DNA of 64,000 nt, from the NCBI GenBank assembly GCA_037200125.1, contig JBBCGS010000003.1, positions 992,001-1,056,000 of the forward strand. Direction: 5' to 3'. This document shows, piece by piece, positions 43,269 through 50,918 of this stretch (within the stretch, counting starts at the first letter, position 1; each line of letters begins with the position of its first letter). The DNA comes from JADGHX01 sp037200125 (GTDB taxonomy: Bacteria; Pseudomonadota; Gammaproteobacteria; Steroidobacterales; Steroidobacteraceae). Below the pieces are notes generated by a model. It saw nothing but the letters and a program-made list of their open reading frames with translations. It was not told where the DNA came from and searched no databases. A program made the position numbers and the translations under genes.

Positions 43269-44957
43269 ATGCGGCACTTTTCTCGTCTCGCGGGCTCCGG
43301 TCTCACTGCGCTGCTCGCGGGTCTCGGCTTCTGCGCGTCCGCCATCGCGGCTCCCACACAGGGGTATCGCGTGCTTCATCACGAAGCCGTCGAAGTGGCC
43401 ACTCGACAAGGGGCCGGCGCGAGCGAGCACATGAGCTTCGAGGCGTACGGTCGTCGTTTCGACGTGACCGTCGCGCCGAATGAACGCATTCGTCGCGGCA
43501 TGCCCGCGAGCCTCGCGGCGACCACCATGCCTTTGCAAGGTACGGTCGATGGACTTTCGGGCTCCTGGGTGCGCATCACACGAAGCGCCAGCGGATTGCG
43601 CGGAATGGTGTTCGATGGGCACGAGATGTACGCCATCGAACCCGCATCGGAAGTCGCGCCGGTTTCCGTCGAGCCGATGAGCGCGACGAGCGGCGAGACC
43701 GTGGTCTACCGCCTTTCCGATGCGCTCATGCCCGTTGAGACGATGACGTGCGAGCTTGCGAAGCCTGACTCCACACCCGAGTCGCCGCCGACTGCCGCGG
43801 ACGCGCTCCAGCAACTCACGAGCGAGCTGCATACGTTCCAGATCGAGGCCGCCGCGACGTCGCTGAAGCAGGTGCGCGTGGGCGTGGTGGGCGACTTCGA
43901 GTTCGTCAGCCAGTTCACGACGTCGACGCCCGAAGACGCGATCGTCGCACGCATGAATATCGTCGACGGTATCTTCACGACGCAGCTGGGCGTGAAGGTC
44001 TCGCTCGCCACGCCAACACTTTTCCGGACCGCGACCGATCCCTTCACCAAGACGGCCGCATCGGAGCTTCTCAGCGAGCTGCGCACTTTCCGCGCCGGCT
44101 CCCCGGCGCAGCAAGCCCTTGGCATCACACATCTGATGACCGGGCGCAATCTCGATGGCAGCACCGTTGGCATCGCGTACATCAGCGGACTCTGCAGCGC
44201 CCAGTTCGGCGCAAGCCTCTCGCAGAGCACGTTCAACACGACACAGTCGGCGTTGATCGCCGCGCATGAGATGGGCCACAACTTCGGCGCTCCGCATGAC
44301 GGCGACTCAGCCGCGGCGTGCGCATCCACACCGACCACATTCCTGATGGCGCCGCAGTTGAACGGCAGCGATCAGTTTTCCGCGTGCAGCATCCAGCAGA
44401 TCACGCCGGTCATCAACGGCGCCAGGTGCCTCACCGCCTATTCGCCACCTGATGCGAGCATCGAGGTGTCGAGTCCCGCGTTGCAGGCCACCGTGAGTAC
44501 GCCGCTCGTTGCATCGTTTGCGGTGAAGGCGCTGGGTGACGACGCTTCCGCGAATGTGACCGTCACAGTGTCGCTGCCGACGACGCTCACCATTCAGTCA
44601 GCGAGCGCGAACGGCGGCACCTGCACGACGGGCGCCGGCACAGCGAGCTGCAACCTCGGGAGTCTCCCGGCGGGCGATTCACGGCAGGTCGACCTGAACG
44701 TCACGCCGACGGAAGCGGGCACCCTGACCCTGAACCTTTCAGTGGATTCGTCGAACGACCCGAATGCGTCGAACGACACTGGCACCATCACCATCAATGC
44801 CGTCGGCGCGAGCACGCCGACGCCGCCGACCACGCCGCCCCCTTCGACCGGCAGCAGCGGCGGGGGCGGTGGCGGAGGTGGCGGGGGCGGCGGCATGGAC
44901 TTCCTCATGCTGGCGGCGCTCGGCGGGACGCTCCTCCTGCGCCGAAAACGGCGCTGA
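43269..44957 (+). CDS. secreted M12-type zinc metalloprotease with GlyGly-CTERM-like tail
   Basis: A 562-residue exported protease. A signal peptide (to about 27) and an N-terminal propeptide-like region precede a reprolysin-like domain with HEMGHNFGAPH (about 333-343), the extended HExxHxxGxxH metzincin zinc site. A DUF11/CARDB-like beta domain (about 398-515) follows. The C-terminus is a Thr/Pro linker, a run of 11 or so glycines, a hydrophobic helix (MDFLMLAALGGTLLL) and RRKRR, which matches the GlyGly-CTERM (rhombosortase) sorting signal. It is likely processed and released or surface-anchored. Confidence 0.87.
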   Translation: MRHFSRLAGSGLTALLAGLGFCASAIAAPTQGYRVLHHEAVEVATRQGAGASEHMSFEAYGRRFDVTVAPNERIRRGMPASLAATTMPLQGTVDGLSGSWVRITRSASGLRGMVFDGHEMYAIEPASEVAPVSVEPMSATSGETVVYRLSDALMPVETMTCELAKPDSTPESPPTAADALQQLTSELHTFQIEAAATSLKQVRVGVVGDFEFVSQFTTSTPEDAIVARMNIVDGIFTTQLGVKVSLATPTLFRTATDPFTKTAASELLSELRTFRAGSPAQQALGITHLMTGRNLDGSTVGIAYISGLCSAQFGASLSQSTFNTTQSALIAAHEMGHNFGAPHDGDSAAACASTPTTFLMAPQLNGSDQFSACSIQQITPVINGARCLTAYSPPDASIEVSSPALQATVSTPLVASFAVKALGDDASANVTVTVSLPTTLTIQSASANGGTCTTGAGTASCNLGSLPAGDSRQVDLNVTPTEAGTLTLNLSVDSSNDPNASNDTGTITINAVGASTPTPPTTPPPSTGSSGGGGGGGGGGGGMDFLMLAALGGTLLLRRKRR

Positions 44958-45042
44958 TCCCATATCCGCCGGCACGCGGGACTGCCTGCCCTAGCGCCCT
45001 TTTCCTCTAAGATGCGCTCCCGACAGATATCGAGGGGGAAGC

Positions 45043-46125
45043 ATGAAGCACCTGGCAGTCGCGGCCGCGCTCGCACTTTGTGCCAGCGGCGCCGCGCCGG
45101 TATGCGCGGCGGATGCGCAACCACTCGCCATCGTGGTCCACGGCGGTGCCGGCGTGATCAATCGTTCGGACATGAGCCCCGAACGCGAGGCGCAGTATCG
45201 CGCGGGCCTCGAAGCGGCACGGGACGCGGGATACGCGGTGCTCGAGAAGGGCGGCAGCAGCCTCGATGCCGTTACCGCAGCGGTGCGTACGCTGGAAGAC
45301 AACCCGCTGTTCAACGCCGGCATCGGCGCGGTGCTCAACCGCGACGGCGAAGCGGAACTGGATTCCTCGATCATGGATGGCAAGACATTGCGCGCGGGCG
45401 CGGCGGCCAGCCTCAAGCACATCAAGAATCCGATCGACCTCGCCCGCGCGGTGATGGAGAAGTCGCCGCACGTGATGATCGCCGGCGCGGGGGCGGAGGA
45501 GTTCGCGCTTCAGCAAGGTTTTACGCTGGTTCCAAACAGCTACTTCCGCACGGAAGCGCGGATACGGCAACTCGAAAAAGCGCAACAGGAGGAGAAAGCC
45601 GCGAACGCGAAGAAGCGCACCTCCCTCGCGAACCCGGACTCACTCAATGCGAGCGACGCGCATCCCGTCGCGAGTCTCGTTCCTCAATCCTCCTCCGCCT
45701 TCGATGGTCACGGCACCGTGGGCGCCGTCGCACTCGACCATAACGGAAATCTGGCCGCCGCCACGTCCACCGGGGGCATGACCAACAAACTCCCAGGCCG
45801 CATCGGCGATTCGCCGCTCATCGGTGCCGGCACGTATGCGAACGATGCGTCGTGCGCCGTTTCGGCGACGGGCGATGGTGAGTACTTCATCCGGGCTGTC
45901 GTTGCGCACGACATCTGCGCGCTCGTGCAGTACAAGCGCCTGCCACTCGAAGTGGCCGCTCGCGAAGTGATTCATGAGAAAATCGAGGGCATGCACGCTA
46001 CCGGGGGCGTGATTGCGCTGGACACGGAAGGCCACATCGTTATGGATTTCAACAGTCCCGGTATGTTCCGCGCGGCACGCGACTCGAGCGGCCGACGCGA
46101 CGTTGCCATTTTCAGGGGTCCTTGA
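45043..46125 (+). CDS. isoaspartyl peptidase/L-asparaginase, exported
   Basis: A 360-residue N-terminal-nucleophile hydrolase of the plant-type asparaginase family (IaaA-like). It cleaves isoaspartyl dipeptides after autoprocessing before the Thr in GHGTVGAVAL (about 225). Substrate-binding GDSPLIGAGTYA is intact. A signal peptide (to about 22) shows export to the periplasm, unlike the copy that follows. GAGGGGGAAG precedes the ATG. It overlaps or abuts the second copy, so the two form an operon. Confidence 0.9.
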   Translation: MKHLAVAAALALCASGAAPVCAADAQPLAIVVHGGAGVINRSDMSPEREAQYRAGLEAARDAGYAVLEKGGSSLDAVTAAVRTLEDNPLFNAGIGAVLNRDGEAELDSSIMDGKTLRAGAAASLKHIKNPIDLARAVMEKSPHVMIAGAGAEEFALQQGFTLVPNSYFRTEARIRQLEKAQQEEKAANAKKRTSLANPDSLNASDAHPVASLVPQSSSAFDGHGTVGAVALDHNGNLAAATSTGGMTNKLPGRIGDSPLIGAGTYANDASCAVSATGDGEYFIRAVVAHDICALVQYKRLPLEVAAREVIHEKIEGMHATGGVIALDTEGHIVMDFNSPGMFRAARDSSGRRDVAIFRGP

Positions 46126-46130
46126 GCGTC

Positions 46131-47060
46131 ATGTATTCCATTGCCATTCACGGCGGCGCGGGCGCCGTTCCCGCGGATCTCTTCGGTAAAGACCAGGGCG
46201 CGCGCTATCGCGCGAGCCTCTCGAAGGTGCTCGATGAAGGCTACGCAATACTGGAACGCGGCGGCACGAGCCTCGACGCGGTGACCTGCGCCGTGCGCGC
46301 GCTCGAGGATGATCCGCTGTTCAACGCGGGGCACGGTGCCGCGCTCACGCGCGAAGGCTGGGCGGAGCTCGATGCGGCGGTGATGGATGGCAAGGATCAG
46401 CGCGCGGGCGCCGTTGCGTCCGTTCGGCACGTGAAGAATCCCGTCGATCTTGCGCGGCGGGTGATGGAGAAATCCCGGCACGTACTGCTGGTGAGCATGG
46501 GCGCGGAAGAGTTCGCGCTCGAAGAAGGGATTCCACTCGTGCCCAACCTCTACTTCCGCACCGATGAGCGCAAGCAACAGCTCGCATCGGAACAGCATGG
46601 GCGGCGCGTTTCGGACCTCATGCCGATGGGCGCGGCAGGCACGCAGGGCACGGTCGGCGCCGTTGCGTTCGATCAGCAGGGTAACCTGGCCGCCGCCACA
46701 TCGACTGGCGGCATGACGAACAAGCGCCAGGGACGCGTGGGGGATTCGCCGATCATCGGCGCGGGCACGTATGCGAAGAACGGCGTGTGCGCGATCTCCG
46801 CGACCGGGCACGGGGAATACTTCATCCGCGCCGTCGCGGCGTATCACATGGCGAATGCCGTCGAATACCGCGGGCTGTCACTGGAAGCGGCCGCGCGCGA
46901 GCTCATTCACACGCGCATCCCGGCGCTCGGCGGCAATGGCGGCATCATCTCGATCGGCGCGCGCGGGGAGATCGTCATGGACTTCAACACGGAAGGCATG
47001 TTCCGCGCGGCGAGGGATTCGGCGGGGCGGCGTGAGGTGGCGATTCTGCGGGCTAGTTGA
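46131..47060 (+). CDS. iaaA: isoaspartyl peptidase/L-asparaginase, cytoplasmic paralogue
   Basis: A 309-residue paralogue of the preceding gene without a signal peptide. Same family landmarks: IHGGAGAVP at the start, nucleophile Thr in TQGTVGAVAF (about 177) and GDSPIIGAGTYA. ATG 46131 gives the usual N-terminus, but a TTG at 46122 overlapping the upstream TGA is also possible and closer to the AGGGG site. The pair suggests degradation of isoaspartyl peptides in two compartments. Confidence 0.9.
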   Translation: MYSIAIHGGAGAVPADLFGKDQGARYRASLSKVLDEGYAILERGGTSLDAVTCAVRALEDDPLFNAGHGAALTREGWAELDAAVMDGKDQRAGAVASVRHVKNPVDLARRVMEKSRHVLLVSMGAEEFALEEGIPLVPNLYFRTDERKQQLASEQHGRRVSDLMPMGAAGTQGTVGAVAFDQQGNLAAATSTGGMTNKRQGRVGDSPIIGAGTYAKNGVCAISATGHGEYFIRAVAAYHMANAVEYRGLSLEAAARELIHTRIPALGGNGGIISIGARGEIVMDFNTEGMFRAARDSAGRREVAILRAS

Positions 47061-47546
47061 GGTCGCGCTCCACCACGTCGAAGTAGAGCCGTCACCGAGG
47101 GGAACATCCGTACCATCGGTGCCGTCGCCCCGCCGGAGCTTCAAGGCGCGCCGGGTTCAGGTCGGGCAACCGTAGAATGATAGTTCGAGCCTTGGCACCG
47201 GTGCCCTGAGACCCGGCACGAGGTCGTCGGTTTCCGATACCACGCGTTTTGGAAGCGAGGTACTGGCCGCCCGTCGGGAGGACCCGCCGGGCTGTGCACC
47301 TGATCCGCAACGATGGAGTTGCGGGTCCGGCGCGCGGGTGTGTGGAGTGGAGTACGGGCGGAAGTGGGAATTCCGTTATTGACGAACAGGTTTTTGCACT
47401 GCGATCCGCTGCCGGTCTTCAGCGCCGCGACTCCGCGCCTGATTGGCGAGGTCTCCCTCAACAGAGAGACCCCGCTCGGAGAGACGAGCAACTCGGAAAC
47501 CAAACGCCTCACCCCAAGGCCGGCTCGCATGAGCCGCCCGACCGGG
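47061..47546. other. 486-bp noncoding, highly structured spacer
   Basis: No gene was recognised. The stretch is rich in hairpins: the perfect palindrome GGCACCGGTGCC (47194-47205), a GCCCG-CGGG stem with AGGA loop (47269-47292), and a 10-bp stem around CCGCAAC/GTTGCGG (47302-47327). A TAGAAT -10-like hexamer lies at 47173-47178 on the + strand, without a clear -35. It could encode a structured RNA of roughly 200 nt or be the 3' region of the peptidase operon. It resembles no RNA family I can name. Confidence 0.35.
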
Positions 47547-48212
47547 CTACACGCCCAGCAGCGCCCTCTGCTCCGCCGCCATCAACTGCAACCCCCGCAT
47601 TCGCGCTTGCTCCATCGCGTTGGAATCGCCGGTGTTAGCGCTCGTTAGCAGTTCCCGCCAGAAGCCGGGCCGTGTCGCCCACCGAGGGTGCAACCACTCG
47701 GGATGACCTTCTGCAAGATCATGGACCTGCCTTAACGTGCACACGGCCACCAGCCGCGCAACATGCGCCGACATCCCCAGCAGTAACCGAGCGGCCGCAT
47801 TCTGGCTTCGCGCCAGATGCCACGCGTAGGTGAACACCACACGCGCCATCGAACGCGTCTGCTGCAAGGTGAAGTACGGATCTTCCCTGCGTTGCAGATC
47901 GCTCACGTGGTGGCCCGACACCCACGCCCACCGCTGTTGATCCGCAAACCCCGCATCGAAAAGCAGATACGGGCAGGCCGCTGCGCGATGCCGCGCATCC
48001 GGATCCATCCCCCGCAACAGCGGCCCGATCTCGCGCACGAGCAGCGGCGACTGGTGCACGCTCGTAGTCGCGAACTGCAGGGACAACATCTCCAGACACT
48101 GCTCGTTGAGCTCCGCCATCGCGGCAAGGGTTTCGGCGCGCAGCCAGGCGTGTGCCTCCCATGGCCGCTCCTGTTCCAGCTCCTCCGACATCGTCTCGCG
48201 CTGCACAGACAT
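47547..48212 (-). CDS. FlhD-like regulator candidate (extended)
   Basis: 221 residues, no family recognised over the full length. Residues about 128-178 align by eye with the conserved C-terminal part of FlhD: a Tyr-x3-LA helix, then LLGMSAHVARLV followed by TLRQVHDLAE, matching FlhD's LGI(N/S)...TL-x-Q-x3-LAE. The first 125 residues are helical and novel. A good AGGGAG site lies 8 bp before ATG 48212. The gene is divergent from an FlhC-like gene across a 174-bp AT-rich spacer, which supports a partner role. Confidence in coding is high; FlhD kinship is inference. Confidence 0.6.
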   Translation of the reverse strand: MSVQRETMSEELEQERPWEAHAWLRAETLAAMAELNEQCLEMLSLQFATTSVHQSPLLVREIGPLLRGMDPDARHRAAACPYLLFDAGFADQQRWAWVSGHHVSDLQRREDPYFTLQQTRSMARVVFTYAWHLARSQNAAARLLLGMSAHVARLVAVCTLRQVHDLAEGHPEWLHPRWATRPGFWRELLTSANTGDSNAMEQARMRGLQLMAAEQRALLGV

Positions 48213-48386
48213 TGAGACCACTCCCTTTTGAGTTTCTTGTTTCCTCGAACCCGCCCATGGTGCCGCGATTCCCGGCGAAATGCAGCCCGCGAAAATGGGA
48301 AAATTCGACCAATTCAGGGCTGGCTGTTTTTCGAAACTTCCTTTATCAAGGGCTGTCTCGAATCCAAGAACAACACGGAGGGTCTC

Positions 48387-48941
48387 ATGCGCATCTCGGA
48401 CGACCGCTATTCACGTGATCGGTTTCGTCTCGACCTCGCCCTGCGCTTCATGCGTCACGAGGCGCGCACGCACACCATCCGCAAGTGGACGGGGTTGAGC
48501 GACGACAGGATCCGCAAGCTCTACCGCGAGTACCTGGAGCGAACGCACAGCCAGGTGTCCCGACACCGCGGCAAGTCTCCTGCGCAGGCGTCGTACTTCA
48601 CCCGCACGCCGCGCGTTCAGCAGGAAGCTGCGGTGCTCGCCAGCCTGTACTGCATGCTCGGCGCGCTACCCGTGCAGGCAGCGGTCGATGCAGAGACCCC
48701 AGTGCCCGGGGTAGCGAGAGGCGAGCGGGTCTGTCAGGCGTTCGAGGCCTATATCACCTTCGTACAGAGTGCGCAGATCACGTTCGAGCACGCCGTGCTG
48801 CTCATCAACGAGCTCGGGCGTGGCGTGGAAATCAGGGTGGGGGATTGCATGATCTGCGGCGGGCTCGTCGTGGTCGACGGTCTCTCCGTCAGGGACATCC
48901 GGTGCAGCCGTTGCGCGGAGCCGCCGGCACTGGGCTGCTAG
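48387..48941 (+). CDS. FlhC-like transcriptional activator
   Basis: A 184-residue protein with FlhC-type architecture and length. The N-terminal segment LALRFMRHEARTHTIRKW with TGLSDDRIRKLYREYL matches FlhC's conserved TGLS-x2-R-x3-LY-x-E region. The C-terminus has a zinc-type cluster C-x2-C-x15-C-x2-C (CMIC and CSRC), close to the C-x2-C-x16-C-x2-C of FlhC. No flagellar gene lies in the window, so its targets are unknown. GGAGG 6 bp before ATG 48387 fixes the start. The opposite gene may be its FlhD-like partner. Confidence 0.78.
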   Translation: MRISDDRYSRDRFRLDLALRFMRHEARTHTIRKWTGLSDDRIRKLYREYLERTHSQVSRHRGKSPAQASYFTRTPRVQQEAAVLASLYCMLGALPVQAAVDAETPVPGVARGERVCQAFEAYITFVQSAQITFEHAVLLINELGRGVEIRVGDCMICGGLVVVDGLSVRDIRCSRCAEPPALGC

Positions 48942-49034
48942 GCTCGCGGCGGAGGAAACCACTTGCCTCTATCTTTGGAGGCGGCAACTTGTGAGCCAAT
49001 CCGTCACACCCCGGCTGCTAGAATCGCGGGCATC

Positions 49035-49970
49035 GTGGATCCAGATCGTCATCGACCCAACTTTTTCGCGGGCCCGTACCTCGACCGCCGCGCGGAGCTG
49101 CGCGAAGCGGCGGACTGGCTCGCGAGCGCGCGTGCGGACTCCAGCACGCTCTACATGGTGAGCCGCGGCACCACGCAACTCCTCCTCGCGCAGCCGGAGC
49201 CCCACATCGCGTTCGTGCCGGGCGACCACCCGCTCATCCGCGCAGCGGAAGAATCCCAGCTCGTGCTGATGGGCTGGTTTCGCGGCGCGCGCGTGGTGCT
49301 GCTCGATCTCGGCCCCATCAGCACGCAGGACGCCGAACCGGATCTGCTGCCCGGCGCGCGTTTCGATGAGCTCCGCCCGCTGGCGAACACGCTGCCGATG
49401 GAAGAAGGCGGCCTCCTCGCCTACGCGCGCGCCATGGCCATCTGGCGCGCACGGCACCGGTACTGTGGCGTCTGCGCGTCCACGCTCGTGCCCGAACGCG
49501 CCGGCCACGTCATGCGCTGCCTGAAGTGCGGGCACGAATCCTTCCCGCGTATCGACCCCGCCATCATCACGCTCGTGGCGGATGGCGATCGCTGCCTGCT
49601 CGGCCGCCAGGCGAGCTGGCCACCGGGCCGCTATTCCACGATCGCAGGCTTCGTCGAGCCCGGCGAAAGCCTTGAAGATGCGGTCGTGCGCGAAGTGCTG
49701 GAAGAAACCGGCGTACGCGTGCGAACAGTGAACTACCACTCCTCGCAGCCCTGGCCGTTCCCCTCGTCGTTGATGATCGGCTTCCATGCGACGGCGGATT
49801 CGAGCCAGCCCGTGCAGGTCACCAGCGAGCTCGAGCACGCGCGCTGGTTCACGCGGGAAGAACTGATGCAGGGGCCGCCGCTCCTGCCCCCCTCGCAATC
49901 CATCTCTTATCGGCTGATCACCACCTGGCTGCGGTACCCTTCCGTCGCCTCGGACGCTGAAGGGCGCTAG
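49035..49970 (+). CDS. nudC: NADH pyrophosphatase / deNADding enzyme
   Basis: About 311 residues. It hydrolyses NAD(H) and can remove NAD caps from RNA. A zinc ribbon (CGVC...CLKC, about 138-160) precedes the Nudix box GFVEPGESLEDAVVREVLEE (about 215-234) and the NudC-specific SQPWPFPSS. I chose the GTG at 49035, which gives the typical start with NFFAGPYLDR; a TAGAAT hexamer 12 bp before it suggests a very short leader. An ATG at 48963 would add 24 unlike residues. The NRDE gene follows after 2 bp. Confidence 0.92.
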   Translation: MDPDRHRPNFFAGPYLDRRAELREAADWLASARADSSTLYMVSRGTTQLLLAQPEPHIAFVPGDHPLIRAAEESQLVLMGWFRGARVVLLDLGPISTQDAEPDLLPGARFDELRPLANTLPMEEGGLLAYARAMAIWRARHRYCGVCASTLVPERAGHVMRCLKCGHESFPRIDPAIITLVADGDRCLLGRQASWPPGRYSTIAGFVEPGESLEDAVVREVLEETGVRVRTVNYHSSQPWPFPSSLMIGFHATADSSQPVQVTSELEHARWFTREELMQGPPLLPPSQSISYRLITTWLRYPSVASDAEGR

Positions 49971-49972
49971 CC

Positions 49973-50764
49973 ATGTGCCTGCTGGTTCTCGCGTGGCGCG
50001 CGCATCCGCGCTATCGGCTCGTACTCGCGGCGAATCGCGACGAGTACCACGAGCGTCCCGCGGATCCGCTCGCCAAATGGCCGCCGCCGAACGACCTCCT
50101 CGCCGGGCGGGACCAGAAGGCGGGCGGCACCTGGCTCGGGCTCGATCGTGCGCGCCGGTTTGGCGTGGTGACCAACTTCCGCGAGCTGCAGCGGCCGCGC
50201 CGGTCGGCGCCCTCCCGGGGCCGGCTCATTCCAGACTATCTCGGCGCGCCACAGGCGCCGGAGGCCTACCTCAGCCGCCTCGAAACCGATGCGCCGGGGT
50301 ATTCGGGGTTCAACCTGCTCGTCGGCGATGCGGAGCAGCTCTGGTACGCCTCGAACCGCATGGACCGCTTCGCGCAAGCCTTGCCGGCGGGCGTGCACGG
50401 CCTCAGCAACGAGTTCCTGGACTCGCCGTGGCCCAAACTCCAGCGCGTGCGACAAGCGTTCGAGGGCTGGCTTGCGGATGAGCCTGCGCAAGCCAGAAGC
50501 GACACCGTCGAACGCCTCTTCGCCATGCTGGCCGACCGCACGCCAGCGCCCGAAGGCTCCCCCGGCACGGGACTGCCTGCGGACTGGGAACGCACCCTGT
50601 CGTCACCTTTCGTCACGCATCCGACTTATGGAACACGGTGCTCGACGATCCTGTTCATCGAGCCCTCGGGCGCGGTCGTCATGGCGGAACGACGCTTCGA
50701 CTCGGCCGGGCAGGTGAATGGCAACACCGAGGTCGTGCTGAACGCCGGTGCCTGGCCGGCCTGA
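49973..50764 (+). CDS. NRDE (TANGO2-like) family protein
   Basis: A 263-residue member of the NRDE/TANGO2 family, recognised by the N-terminal MCLLVLAW...LVLAANRDE and WLGLDRARRFGVVTNFRE. It has the predicted N-terminal-nucleophile-like fold starting with Cys2. The bacterial function is unknown; eukaryotic TANGO2 is linked to lipid or haem handling. It starts 2 bp after nudC, so the two are probably cotranscribed. Confidence 0.88.
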   Translation: MCLLVLAWRAHPRYRLVLAANRDEYHERPADPLAKWPPPNDLLAGRDQKAGGTWLGLDRARRFGVVTNFRELQRPRRSAPSRGRLIPDYLGAPQAPEAYLSRLETDAPGYSGFNLLVGDAEQLWYASNRMDRFAQALPAGVHGLSNEFLDSPWPKLQRVRQAFEGWLADEPAQARSDTVERLFAMLADRTPAPEGSPGTGLPADWERTLSSPFVTHPTYGTRCSTILFIEPSGAVVMAERRFDSAGQVNGNTEVVLNAGAWPA

Positions 50765-50918
50765 CGGCGCGCGGCCCGCGCCCGCTTCCCGGACGCGCAA
50801 ATCGCTCACAATTCGTGATGGAACCCGCGCCGTCCGCGCGGCTCTCACACCAAGACCCCGGGCGGGCGGTGTGTGCACACACTAGAATCATTCTCTTTTG
50901 CGTATCCCCAAGGCCGCG

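Noticed and set aside
47170..47400. Possible 6S RNA (short CCCTGAG and GATACCAC similarities)
   Set aside because: The matches are short, the typical closing stem and central bubble could not be built, and the usual neighbours (zapA, ygfA) are absent.
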